From the NCBI GenBank assembly GCA_014323935.1, contig JACOND010000009.1, forward strand, positions 1 to 64,000: DNA of 64,000 nt. The letters are read 5' to 3'. The notes below the pieces were generated by a model. It was given only the letters and a program-made list of their open reading frames with translations, made no database searches and was not told the origin of the DNA. The translations under genes were made by a program, and so were the position numbers. Numbering within the stretch: position 1 is the stretch's first letter; the number at the start of each line of letters is the position of its first letter. The DNA is from Bdellovibrionales bacterium. Lineage in GTDB: Bacteria > Bdellovibrionota > Bdellovibrionia > Bdellovibrionales > UBA1609. Of the stretch, positions 9,519-18,426 are shown one piece after another.

Positions 9519-11255
9519 TTAATTTAAAAACTTAGTTAAAAAAAAATTAGATTCTAAATCTGATAAATTCACTTTATGTTTTTCTCCGGTTTTACGAACA
9601 AAAATTTCTATCTGATTGTTTTCTAAATCTCTTAGTCCTAAATTGACTCTTAAAGGTAAACCTATTAAATCGGCATCTTTAAATTTAACACCGGGTCTTT
9701 CTTTTCTATTATCAATAAAATAATCTAAAGACTGCTTATCTAAAATAGAAATCAGCTTTTCTTGAGCTTTTGAAATCCTAGAATTTTCTTCTCCATCAAT
9801 CAAACAGATGTGGACAGCAAAAGGAGCTATACAAAAAGGCCATAGGATTCCCTTGTCATCATGTTTTTGTTCAATAATAGCTTGTAAAGTCCTTGTGACA
9901 CCCAGGCCATAACAACCCATTTTTACAAATTGCTTTTTTCCTTTTTTATCTAAATAACTTAAACCCATCTTTTTAGAATACTCATCCCCGAGATAAAATA
10001 AATGTCCCACTTCAATTCCTCTGTACTTTTTAAAGGAAAAGCCTTGAGGACTCAGATCTCTTTCCCTTGCAAAACAAAAGTCTCCAAAAGCCTTGACCTT
10101 GAAATCTCTATCTATGTTCACATTCTTAAAATGAAACCCCTCTTCATTGGCTCCTGTTATAAAATTTCTTTTTCCTTTTAAATAATTGTCTAAATAAATA
10201 GGAACTTCTATTTTTAACTTATGAGGTCCGCAACTTCCCGGCTCCACTCCTGTTATCTTATAAACAGCTTCTTTATCTGCTAAAATCGGTTGTTCTTTTA
10301 AACAAAGTTCTTTTTTCACTTTAAAAAGACTCACTTCATCATCCCCCAAGCATAACACAGCAAAAGCTTTATTTTTTAAGCTCGCTTGATTTTGATCTTG
10401 ATTTATAAAAAATAAAATTTTTATGAGTTCCTTACTTTCAATAGATAAAAAATGAGCCAACTGATCAATGGTTTTAATATGAGGGGTTGCAAACTTTTCC
10501 ATTTTTTTTAACTCAGGAGTTGAACTTTGAGTTTTTTTTGCATCTTGACGAGGGCAAATTTCAATATTTGCAGACATATCTTGACTCACTAAAAGTTCAT
10601 CTTCACCAGCTTTTGCTAAAATATGGAATTCTTCTGAATGATTTCCTCCGATAGCTCCTGAATCGGCTTTGACGACAACATAATCCACTTCGAGTTGATT
10701 AAAAATATTTTGATAAGCTTGAAACATTTTTTGATAAGATTGAAAAGCCGTCTCAAAACAAGTATCAAAACTGTAGGCATCCTTCATTAAAAATTCCCTC
10801 GCTCTCATTAAACCAAAACGAGGACGAATTTCATCTCTGTATTTTGTTTGTATTTGATACAAATTCAAAGGCATATCTCTCCAACTGCTTAATCCCGGTT
10901 TAACAAAATTAATAATCAGTTCTTCATGAGTGGGTCCTAAACACAGCTTTGCCCCTGTACGACTTTCCATTTTTAAAAGCAAACCTTCAAATTTATTCCA
11001 ACGTCCTGACTCCTCCCAAATCTCTTTACTTTGAACCATCGGCATCAATATCTCTCTTGCCTGATTTTTTTCTAACTCTTTTTTAATAAGATTTGAGAGC
11101 TTTTGAAGGGAACGTAAAAACAAAGTATTATACACATAAATCCCTTGACTGCTCATAGAGATCAAGCCAGATCTTAATAGTAAAATATGACTTGAAATGT
11201 GAGCTCCTGAGGGAACTTCTTTAAGAGTTTTTAAATAAATTTCAGACCACTTCAT
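9519..11255 (-). CDS. proS: Prolyl-tRNA synthetase
   Basis: This is a bacterial-type class II synthetase of about 578 residues. Motif 2 is YRDEIRPRFGLMRAREFLMK and motif 3 is GCYGLGVTRTLQAI. Between them lies an insertion (about residues 240-390) in the position of the YbaK-like editing domain, which clears Ala-tRNAPro. A longer frame starts at TTG (11268-11270). I prefer the ATG at 11253-11255 because MKWSEIYLKTLKEVPSGA matches the usual ProS N-terminus. It lies just downstream of ribH. Confidence 0.95.
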   Translation of the reverse strand: MKWSEIYLKTLKEVPSGAHISSHILLLRSGLISMSSQGIYVYNTLFLRSLQKLSNLIKKELEKNQAREILMPMVQSKEIWEESGRWNKFEGLLLKMESRTGAKLCLGPTHEELIINFVKPGLSSWRDMPLNLYQIQTKYRDEIRPRFGLMRAREFLMKDAYSFDTCFETAFQSYQKMFQAYQNIFNQLEVDYVVVKADSGAIGGNHSEEFHILAKAGEDELLVSQDMSANIEICPRQDAKKTQSSTPELKKMEKFATPHIKTIDQLAHFLSIESKELIKILFFINQDQNQASLKNKAFAVLCLGDDEVSLFKVKKELCLKEQPILADKEAVYKITGVEPGSCGPHKLKIEVPIYLDNYLKGKRNFITGANEEGFHFKNVNIDRDFKVKAFGDFCFARERDLSPQGFSFKKYRGIEVGHLFYLGDEYSKKMGLSYLDKKGKKQFVKMGCYGLGVTRTLQAIIEQKHDDKGILWPFCIAPFAVHICLIDGEENSRISKAQEKLISILDKQSLDYFIDNRKERPGVKFKDADLIGLPLRVNLGLRDLENNQIEIFVRKTGEKHKVNLSDLESNFFLTKFLN

Positions 11256-11278
11256 AATTCTTTCAAACAAAAAAAGCT

Positions 11279-11713
11279 TTATTTTTTTATACCCTTCCTG
11301 TTTTTTTGGTAAAAAGCGTTGAAGTCTAACATTTTTAAAATCGCACCCACTCCTTGTTTAGCTCTTAAAATTCGATCTTGAAATTGATCTCTTTTTTCTA
11401 AAAGTAATACAGAAAACACAATGGGAACAAAGTAAGTTTTTTGTAAATCCCATAAAGCGATTTGTAAAAAATTTTGGAGAAAATTAAAATGGGCCGTTTT
11501 CCCTCTAATAATCACTCCTAAAGCTAAAACCGCATCTGCCTGTTTTTGATCTAAAATTAAATTTATAGCTTGAGGAATTTCACAAGCTCCCGGAACCGAC
11601 AAACTAAAAAATTTAGGCCCTTGAACACGCTTTTTTAATTCTTTGAGAGCAGATTGATACAGCTGTTCAACTAAATCTTTATTAAATTCTGATTTAACAA
11701 TACAAATTGTCAC
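11279..11713 (-). CDS. ribH: 6,7-dimethyl-8-ribityllumazine synthase, divergent
   Basis: The 144-residue protein keeps the lumazine synthase landmarks: EFN near the N-terminus, VPGACEIPQAI, and LGVIIRGKTAHFNFL with the catalytic His75. The segment usually reading PVxFGVLT reads PIVFSVLLLEKRDQ here, so the phosphate-binding side is diverged. The protein is about ten residues shorter than typical. It condenses the RibB product with the aminouracil intermediate in riboflavin synthesis. The matching RibB is encoded at 18427-19536. Confidence 0.85.
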   Translation of the reverse strand: MTICIVKSEFNKDLVEQLYQSALKELKKRVQGPKFFSLSVPGACEIPQAINLILDQKQADAVLALGVIIRGKTAHFNFLQNFLQIALWDLQKTYFVPIVFSVLLLEKRDQFQDRILRAKQGVGAILKMLDFNAFYQKNRKGIKK

Positions 11714-11739
11714 ATTTTAACCCTAACTAAAAATACAGT

Positions 11740-13179
11740 TCAATAGGATAGGCGAGTTTGTTTTAATTCCTGTAAAACCAATTCTGTAGAATCAATCCAC
11801 TGGTAAGCATTTAAAAAAGTATCATCAACTTCAATGGCTTTTTTAAAATAAGTTAAGGCCGAAGCATAATCCTTTTGATTATAAAGAGCAATCCCTAAAT
11901 TCAAATAAACGTTTTCTAATTGATTGCTAAAGGGAGCTTTCAACTTTTCCTCTTCCTCAGAGATTGTATGAAAATTAGCCTCAAAGTCTTTCTTTTGCTG
12001 AGCTAAGAGTTTTTTATATTTTTCAATACTTTCTATGGTTTCTTTAATGTCTTTGAATGTTAGAATTTTTTTTAAAACCTCTTCTGCCTCTTTCCATTTT
12101 TCTTCTTGTAAAAGTCTTTGCCCATATCTAATAAAAAAATTCGAATCTTTAGCGAGTTTAGAAGCTTTTTTAAAATACTCTAAAGCTTTGTCTCCTTCTC
12201 TTGCTTGGTAAAAAACTTCAGCTAAAAACTCCAAATACTTTTTCTTAAAGGGAACTTGTTTTGTGTTTATTTTTTCTTCTAAAAAACGAGCGGATTGATA
12301 AGGCAGTCCCTGATCAACGTAAAGAGAGGCTAAATTAAAGAACTCCGTTTCCTTATTTAAATGTCCCATTTTGTAAGCCATCTCTAAAGTGATAAAAGCT
12401 TTTTTATAATCATTTAAATGCAAATAAATTCCCACAAGCTGTCTCCAATGATTCGCCTTTTGAGGGAACAAAGCGACTAACTTTTCTAAATACGGCTGGG
12501 CTTTTTTATACTTATTTTTTTTAACATAAATAGATATCACAAAATTTAACCAATTTTCCTTTGGTTTTAAACTCAAAGACAAAACATATTCCACATATTT
12601 TAAAGCTTGATTTAACTGGTTTCTGTTATAATAAATATAGGCTAACAACACATAAGCTGGAAGATGAGGATTTTCATTAATAGAAAACCATTCCATTAAA
12701 ACAGACTCTCCTTTTCTAATCTTATTTTCATCAATGTAAATTTCAGCTAACAGGAATAAAAGAGAAAGATGCTTGTTATAAGCTAAAACTTCAAAATCTA
12801 AGGCTTTTTGCAAAAATTCTAAAGCTTTTCTATTATTTCCTTTCAATTTATAAGTTGTAGCTAAATGGAAAGCTAAATCTGCTCTTTCGATTTGACTGAG
12901 TCGATCAGCTCTATCATAATGATATTTTAAAAAATCAATCGCTTCGTCATATTTCTTATTTTCAGATAAAGATTCAGCTCTCAAAATATAATCTCCTATT
13001 TTGTCCGAAATTAAAAAACCCCCTCTTTTTTTAATTTTTTCCATTAATTCTAGGTTTAATTTGACAGGTCGGAGATCTTTAACAGTCTTTTGAGAATTTT
13101 CCTTTTTAGCAAAAGAATCTAAAACAAACATTGAATTTGATAGAAGAAGAAAAGTGATTTGTAAAAATTTTAATTTCAT
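11740..13179 (-). CDS. Secreted tetratricopeptide-repeat protein of the TonB2-type locus
   Basis: A signal peptide of about 24 residues (ending SFAKK) precedes at least eight TPR-like helix pairs covering most of the 479 residues, including ALEYFKKASKLA and a late unit ALTYFKKAIEVDDTFLNAY. The predicted location is periplasmic. It is the last gene of a run DUF3450, TtpC-like, ExbB, ExbD, TonB, TPR. A TPR gene in that position is typical of TonB2-type loci and may have a scaffolding role. A gap of about 140 bases separates it from tonB. Confidence 0.8.
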   Translation of the reverse strand: MKLKFLQITFLLLSNSMFVLDSFAKKENSQKTVKDLRPVKLNLELMEKIKKRGGFLISDKIGDYILRAESLSENKKYDEAIDFLKYHYDRADRLSQIERADLAFHLATTYKLKGNNRKALEFLQKALDFEVLAYNKHLSLLFLLAEIYIDENKIRKGESVLMEWFSINENPHLPAYVLLAYIYYNRNQLNQALKYVEYVLSLSLKPKENWLNFVISIYVKKNKYKKAQPYLEKLVALFPQKANHWRQLVGIYLHLNDYKKAFITLEMAYKMGHLNKETEFFNLASLYVDQGLPYQSARFLEEKINTKQVPFKKKYLEFLAEVFYQAREGDKALEYFKKASKLAKDSNFFIRYGQRLLQEEKWKEAEEVLKKILTFKDIKETIESIEKYKKLLAQQKKDFEANFHTISEEEEKLKAPFSNQLENVYLNLGIALYNQKDYASALTYFKKAIEVDDTFLNAYQWIDSTELVLQELKQTRLSY

Positions 13180-13318
13180 CTTTAAAGATGATACACTATT
13201 TAAAAAAAAATAAAAACAAAAAAGATCATTTAGTGAAAATAAGTTCAGTTATAAGCTTGAAGGTTTTGAAATCATAGTTTTTTAGCCTTATCTTATAGAT
13301 AGAAAAGATAAATTTTTA

Positions 13319-13990
13319 TCAATCATCTACCAAACTGAAATCTAGTCTTACTTTCAAATCATACTGAGCAATAGGTTTTCCATTTTCTAATTTAGGTTTA
13401 TACTTCCATTTTTTTAAAGCTTGAATCGCACTGGAATTAAAAATTTGAAGAGGATTCGCCTCTAAAATAGAAATATTATCCGTTTCACCCGTTTTAGTAA
13501 TATCAAATTGTAAAAGAACAAAACCTTCGATATTTTGCATAGCGGCTCTGCGAGGATAGATAGGATTCACTCTAAAAACAGGAGTCGCTGACTTATTTTT
13601 ACTTCCCATGTCAGAAACACCTGCTCCTGTTTGATCCGATTGAAAATCATCTGGTAAATCTAATTCCGGAAGCTCAGAAGACATATCGGGCTTTTGAATT
13701 TCAGTTTGCTTTATTTTTAACTTAGGAATTTCAGGGGGAGTTTTTGAATCTTTTGGTTTTTCTGGTCTTCGACGAGAACGAAGTTCTAGGTCATCAAGAG
13801 ATTCATTTAATAAAAAATTAATACTCACATCTCCCTCTTTGTTATCATGTAAATTGGTTCCACTAGAAATTAAAATAGACATAAAGTAAAAAACAAAAAC
13901 ACTTATCAAAACAGAAAAACAAAAAAGAACAAATATATTTTTTTTTGAAGAAAAAAACTTAAAAGATAAGTAGGATTTTTCTTTTTTCAT
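13319..13990 (-). CDS. tonB: TonB energy transducer
   Basis: The 223-residue protein has one N-terminal membrane anchor (about residues 18-42), a Pro/Lys-rich periplasmic spacer (PKDSKTPPEIPKLKIKQ), and a C-terminal TonB domain. That domain includes NPIYPRRAAMQNIEGFVLL and ALKKWKYKPKLENGKP. It couples the proton motive force from ExbB/ExbD to outer-membrane receptors. It lies four bases downstream of exbD. Confidence 0.92.
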   Translation of the reverse strand: MKKEKSYLSFKFFSSKKNIFVLFCFSVLISVFVFYFMSILISSGTNLHDNKEGDVSINFLLNESLDDLELRSRRRPEKPKDSKTPPEIPKLKIKQTEIQKPDMSSELPELDLPDDFQSDQTGAGVSDMGSKNKSATPVFRVNPIYPRRAAMQNIEGFVLLQFDITKTGETDNISILEANPLQIFNSSAIQALKKWKYKPKLENGKPIAQYDLKVRLDFSLVDD

Positions 13991-13993
13991 ATC

Positions 13994-14410
13994 TTAATTG
14001 CTATGAGAAGTGGCAACTGAAATATTTTTTACACCCGCTGAGCGAATCTGATCCATCACTTGAATCAAAAGTCCCGTTTCTGAAGCTTTATCGGCTTGAA
14101 TCACAACAGAACCTTCAGGGCTTTCTGCGTGAAGTTTCTCAATGTTAGGTCTAACAGACTCTAATTCAATTCTTCTTCTTTGTAAAAAGATTTGCCCTTT
14201 GTTATTTATAGCTATAAAAATACTCGCTCTTTCTTGCTTTGTAGCTGTCATTGCATTAGGACGACTCACTTCTATTCCTGATTCTTTAACAAAAGAAGTT
14301 GTCACAATAAAGAAAATAAGCATTATAAAAATCACATCTAACATAGGAGTTAGATTAATCTCATTTTCTTGTTCTACCGATTTTGTATTTAATCTCTGTT
14401 TCATAGACAC
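13994..14410 (-). CDS. exbD: ExbD/TolR family proton-channel subunit
   Basis: The 138-residue protein has one membrane helix with the essential aspartate in NLTPMLDVIFIMLIFFIVT (Asp25), followed by a periplasmic domain. With ExbB it forms the proton-driven motor for TonB. It abuts exbB directly (14410/14411) and lies four bases before tonB, so the genes are almost certainly cotranscribed. Confidence 0.93.
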   Translation of the reverse strand: MSMKQRLNTKSVEQENEINLTPMLDVIFIMLIFFIVTTSFVKESGIEVSRPNAMTATKQERASIFIAINNKGQIFLQRRRIELESVRPNIEKLHAESPEGSVVIQADKASETGLLIQVMDQIRSAGVKNISVATSHSN

Positions 14411-14914
14411 CTAAAATTTAAGAGAAGAAACTATTTTTTCTTTTTCTCTCTTTCCTTTTTTTTCAAAATAAGAACTAAAATACATGCCAATCAAAGCTGT
14501 CACCAAACCTGCCATAGTAGGTATAACAGCTAAGGATATCCCACTTGCCATCAGTCTTGGATTCCCTGTTCCTGAAAAAGAGAGGATATCAAAAATAGAA
14601 ATCATACCTGTCACAGTTCCAAGCAAACCCAAAAGAGGCGAAATTAAGACGATTGTTTTAATAGAAGACACAAAACGAAACATATCCCTTGTGAGTTTAG
14701 AAAGTTCTTCGTCCCTTATTTTTAAAGCAAACCAACTTTTCTTATCTTCTCTGTTTAACCAAGAGGATTGAACCTTCCTTTTTTTCTCAGGAAAAATCCT
14801 ATAAAAATAATAAAACCTTTCCAAAACCAAATAGCAAAGGCTTATAAGGCTGAAAAAAATAAACCATAAAACTTTTCCCCCAGAAGATAAAAAATCACTG
14901 ACTTGCTCTAACAT
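14411..14914 (-). CDS. exbB: MotA/TolQ/ExbB family proton-channel subunit
   Basis: At 167 residues this is a compact ExbB. Three membrane segments are visible: near residues 13-33, ISPLLGLLGTVTGMISIFDI, and AVIPTMAGLVTALIGMYF. The conserved Gly/Pro-rich GLLGTVTGM motif of the family is intact. It is preceded by a second, longer ExbB-family gene, as in TonB2-type systems where TtpC and ExbB2 occur together. Confidence 0.92.
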   Translation of the reverse strand: MLEQVSDFLSSGGKVLWFIFFSLISLCYLVLERFYYFYRIFPEKKRKVQSSWLNREDKKSWFALKIRDEELSKLTRDMFRFVSSIKTIVLISPLLGLLGTVTGMISIFDILSFSGTGNPRLMASGISLAVIPTMAGLVTALIGMYFSSYFEKKGKREKEKIVSSLKF

Positions 14915-14918
14915 ATTT

Positions 14919-16415
14919 TCACTGGGATTTGTTGTATTTCCTTGATAACAAACCTAAGGATTCTTCTTCAAAAATTTGAATCAAACGGTTCGCTTTTATT
15001 AATAAAAAATTATGTATAAAAATAAGAGGGATAGCTACAACTAAACCTAAAGCTGTTGTAACTAAAGCCTGAGAAATACCCCCTGCCATCAATTTAGGAT
15101 CTCCTGTCCCAAATAAAGTAATGCTTTGAAAAGTTGTAATCATACCTATGACTGTTCCTAAAAGACCTAGTAAAGGAGCTAAGCTAGAGAGCAATTTAAT
15201 AGTACCAAGACCTTTTTTAGTAGAAGAGCTTTGTTGTAAGATAGCCTCTTCCATTTTAAGCTCTAAAATATCTTGTTTCTCCTCTTTAAAATTTACAAAA
15301 GTTTGCATGATCTCACCTAAAGGATTATTTTTTAAAGTCTGTTTAGATTGTTTTTGCAAATTCAAAAGCTTTTCTTGATGGAATAAATACCAATACTTTT
15401 TACCACATAAAAAAAGACCACAAAGAAGAAGAAATACAATAAGGTATCCTACAAAGCCTCCTTGAGCCAGTCGCTCTAAAGGGGAAGGAGTTTGTATAAG
15501 TAAAGAAAGTAAACTTCCTCTTGAAGGATCGATTCCAAATTTATAGATACTATCTTTTGAAGCTTTTTCTAGTTTTTTAGCTAAAGACAAAAAACGCCGG
15601 CGAGGCTGTTTTACCAGCTCCACAACTCTTTGTGTATCACTATCAAAAACAAAATACTTCCCCTTAGAAATTAAATTAAAACTTCCAATACGAATCAGCT
15701 CTTCTTCCCTAGATTCTCCGTCTGCAAAAACAAGCTCTTGTTTAAAACGAGTCACTTGACCTGACTCTGTCATTTCCTGTTGCATTAAAAACCAAAGTTT
15801 TTCTAGATCCTGCGTATCTGGTAAATTCTTTTTATCATTTATTTTTTTTATAAACTTATGTCGACCGGGATATTCTGCAGAAATCACAGAATTCATAAAT
15901 AAAGACCTCAATTCTCCTGAGCTTTGTTTAACGACGCCAAAGAGTTCTCCTAAAGCTCCTATCACAAGGGCAAGTTTATCTTCTAACTGCTTTAAATCTT
16001 GATCGTTTTTTTCAAATTGATTTTGTAAAAGAACTAAACGTTTTTCTTCTTCTTGTAAATCTTGATTGGCTTTGAGTAAAAGAGCTTTTTGTTGACTTCG
16101 AGCTTTTAAAAACAACTCTTCTCTTCGTCTCAATTCAGGAGAATTTTCCACCTGATCCTTTTTAACTTTTTGCAGTAATTCTTCTAAACTGCTAACTTGA
16201 TAAGAGGACTTATCTTCTAAACTTTCTTTTTGTTGTTCTTTTGTTTTTTTAGAGTTATTAGAAGATTCCTCCTGGTTTTTCTTTGCTTTTTTTTCATTTT
16301 GACTAGCTACTTTAAAAGTTTTTTTTACAGGAGAAAAAGAATTAATAAAAGGCTTAACCTGCTCTATCAGAGATAAAAAAAGAAATACAAAAAAAACATA
16401 TAAAAAATGGTTCAT
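14919..16415 (-). CDS. TtpC-like MotA/TolQ/ExbB protein with long periplasmic coiled coil
   Basis: The 498-residue protein starts with a signal/anchor segment. A long charged coiled coil (about residues 40-155) and a periplasmic region follow. The C-terminal third is a typical ExbB module with three membrane helices, including LAPLLGLLGTVIGMITTF and TTALGLVVAIPLIFIHNF. This layout matches TtpC, an extra ExbB-like subunit of Vibrio-type TonB2 systems. It lies 13 bases downstream of the DUF3450 gene and four bases upstream of exbB. Confidence 0.85.
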   Translation of the reverse strand: MNHFLYVFFVFLFLSLIEQVKPFINSFSPVKKTFKVASQNEKKAKKNQEESSNNSKKTKEQQKESLEDKSSYQVSSLEELLQKVKKDQVENSPELRRREELFLKARSQQKALLLKANQDLQEEEKRLVLLQNQFEKNDQDLKQLEDKLALVIGALGELFGVVKQSSGELRSLFMNSVISAEYPGRHKFIKKINDKKNLPDTQDLEKLWFLMQQEMTESGQVTRFKQELVFADGESREEELIRIGSFNLISKGKYFVFDSDTQRVVELVKQPRRRFLSLAKKLEKASKDSIYKFGIDPSRGSLLSLLIQTPSPLERLAQGGFVGYLIVFLLLCGLFLCGKKYWYLFHQEKLLNLQKQSKQTLKNNPLGEIMQTFVNFKEEKQDILELKMEEAILQQSSSTKKGLGTIKLLSSLAPLLGLLGTVIGMITTFQSITLFGTGDPKLMAGGISQALVTTALGLVVAIPLIFIHNFLLIKANRLIQIFEEESLGLLSRKYNKSQ

Positions 16416-16427
16416 CTCTACCTTTTT

Positions 16428-17219
16428 TTAACTCTTTGATAAGAGGTTTGCAGGAAAGAAAATGGGCATTTTTATCAAATCCGGAGGCACTTGTTTTTTA
16501 GCTATTTTAATAGCTTTTAAAATTGATTTTTTATAAGATTTTGGTAGCTTTTTCCACTGTTTTGTTTTTTTATCCCAATACCCCATATAACGACCATCTA
16601 AACTGATATAAATAAAAGCCAAACGTCCTAAACGAAGATAATTGACAGTTAATTCTTTTCCCTCCTCCATTTTTCTTAGTTCCCTATAAGTTTGTAAAGT
16701 CCTACCATAATCTTGCTCGAGCTTATAAGCTGAAATAATTTGACGGTATTTTTCACTCACAGAAACATCTGATCTCCTTAAAATTTGCTTCAAATCATAA
16801 ATTCGTCGCTTTCTTTCAGTAAGCAAAAAAGGAACATCTAAATTAATAAACTGTTCAAGAGCATCCAACATTTTAAGCATAAGAGGAACAATGTCTTGAC
16901 GGGTGTCTTTAACTTGCTCTATTTTTCTTCTTATATCTAACATTTCTTCTTGCTGAGATTCAATGTAAGAAGCCAATTGCTCATTGTAAATTTTTAAGCT
17001 CTCCGTTTTTTTTAAAGCTCTTCGATACTGATTGAGCATCTGTTTCGTCTCATCATCCCATTGATTGATTTTTTTCTGAGAATTTCTAGATTCTTGATGG
17101 ATTTGATTTGTAATTTCTTTAACCTGATTTAGTTTTTCAAGGGTTTTATCTGCAAAACTTATTTTAATACTTAATAAAAAAGAAAAAAGAAAAAAGAAAA
17201 TTTTTGTTTGAAATAACAT
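16428..17219 (-). CDS. DUF3450 family secreted protein, first gene of the TonB2-type operon
   Basis: The 263-residue protein has a signal peptide ending near SFADK, then a coiled-coil half (about residues 25-115). The region VPFLLTERKRRIYDLK, VSVSEKYRQIISAYKLEQDY and YLRLGRLAFIYISLDG follows, which I recognise as DUF3450. DUF3450 proteins commonly precede TtpC-type exbB genes. The molecular role is not established. The divergent aminopeptidase gene starts 130 bases away, so the promoter probably lies between. Confidence 0.82.
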   Translation of the reverse strand: MLFQTKIFFFLFSFLLSIKISFADKTLEKLNQVKEITNQIHQESRNSQKKINQWDDETKQMLNQYRRALKKTESLKIYNEQLASYIESQQEEMLDIRRKIEQVKDTRQDIVPLMLKMLDALEQFINLDVPFLLTERKRRIYDLKQILRRSDVSVSEKYRQIISAYKLEQDYGRTLQTYRELRKMEEGKELTVNYLRLGRLAFIYISLDGRYMGYWDKKTKQWKKLPKSYKKSILKAIKIAKKQVPPDLIKMPIFFPANLLSKS

Positions 17220-17264
17220 AGCAACTAAGACGAATAGTAAATTTTATTTAGAAAGTCAATTCTT

Positions 17265-17295
17265 TTAAGATAAAAAAGCTTTTTTTTATCTTAAA
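17265..17295. repeat. A/T-rich palindrome in the divergent intergenic region
   Basis: AAGATAAAAAAGC at 17267-17279 faces a T-rich arm ending in ATCTT, forming an inverted repeat centred on an AAGCTT. It lies between the divergent DUF3450 and aminopeptidase starts. It could be an operator or a simple AT-rich palindrome; no binding protein can be named. Confidence 0.3.
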
Positions 17296-17349
17296 AATAA
17301 GAAAAAATCTGGACGAATCTTACTTTATAAACTATATTGTAATTTATTT

Positions 17350-18402
17350 ATGAAAAAGATTTTTATTTTTGCAATCTTATCTTCTTTTGTTTCTTGTTCT
17401 AATTTTAGCTACTTACTGACGTCTGGAAAAGAGCAGTTAAAAATAAATTTCAATAAAATTCCTATTGAAAAAGCTCTACAAGAATACGATTTTACTGAAG
17501 AAGAAAAAAAGAAATTAAACTTGGTTTCTGAAATAAAAGATTATGCAAAAAACACTCTAGAAATGGATATTGACGAGACTATCTATTCTTCTTATTTAGA
17601 ACTCAATGACATTTATGTCACTTATCTTTTAAGAGTCTCTCTCGCTTATGAATTAAAAGCTTATACTTGGTATTTTCCTATTACAGGCTCTGTTCCCTAT
17701 AAAGGTTTTTTTGATAAAAAAGAGGCTCTCAAAGAAGCTAAAAGTTTTCCTGAAGAAAAATACGATATTTATATAAGAGGTGTCACAGCCTACAGCACTT
17801 TAGGATGGTTTGAAGACCCTATTTTATCAAGCATGCTCAGATATGAGGAAGTAGATTTTACAACAATGATTTTTCATGAATTAGCTCACACGGTTTTATT
17901 TTTTAAAAACAACGTCAACTTTAACGAAAGATTTGCAGAATTTATAGGAAGAAAAGCCAGTCTTCTCTTTTATACAAAAAAAGAAGGAGAAAATTCTGAA
18001 AAAGTTAAAGACATGTTAATCTCTTGGAAAGAGGAATTGCTTTTTTCTAGTTTTATGGTTAAGGAATATGAAAATCTAAATAAATGGTATAAAAAAAACA
18101 AAGGTCAAATCACAAAGGAAAAAAAACAAAAAAGAATTCAAGAGATTCAAACACGTTTTTTAACTCAAATTCAACCTCAATTTCAAACCAACAAGTATGA
18201 TTATTTCCCAAAAATCAAATTAAATAATGCCAAACTTTTATCTTACAGATCTTACAATTTTAATATGGAAGAATTTGAAAAGCTTTTTAACTCCCCTGAA
18301 ATCAATCAAAACATTAAAGCTTTTATCGACTATTGTTTTAAATTTAAGTCCGAAGAGAATCCAGAAAAAGCCTTAAGTCAAGAAATTAACAAGCTCTCTT
18401 AA
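17350..18402 (+). CDS. Lipoprotein aminopeptidase (zinc peptidase, COG4324-like)
   Basis: The 350-residue protein begins with a lipoprotein signal peptide (lipobox FVSC, Cys16). It carries the metalloprotease motif HELAHTVLFF followed by FNERFAEFIGRKASLLFY, giving the third ligand region, and the upstream segment AYSTLGWFEDPILSSM. This matches the predicted aminopeptidase family of proteobacterial lipoproteins (length about 350). It is likely to act in the periplasm on peptides. It is a single gene, divergent from the TonB2-type operon and convergent with ribB. Confidence 0.85.
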   Translation: MKKIFIFAILSSFVSCSNFSYLLTSGKEQLKINFNKIPIEKALQEYDFTEEEKKKLNLVSEIKDYAKNTLEMDIDETIYSSYLELNDIYVTYLLRVSLAYELKAYTWYFPITGSVPYKGFFDKKEALKEAKSFPEEKYDIYIRGVTAYSTLGWFEDPILSSMLRYEEVDFTTMIFHELAHTVLFFKNNVNFNERFAEFIGRKASLLFYTKKEGENSEKVKDMLISWKEELLFSSFMVKEYENLNKWYKKNKGQITKEKKQKRIQEIQTRFLTQIQPQFQTNKYDYFPKIKLNNAKLLSYRSYNFNMEEFEKLFNSPEINQNIKAFIDYCFKFKSEENPEKALSQEINKLS

Positions 18403-18426
18403 AAAAGTTAAAACCAGCAAAAGTCT

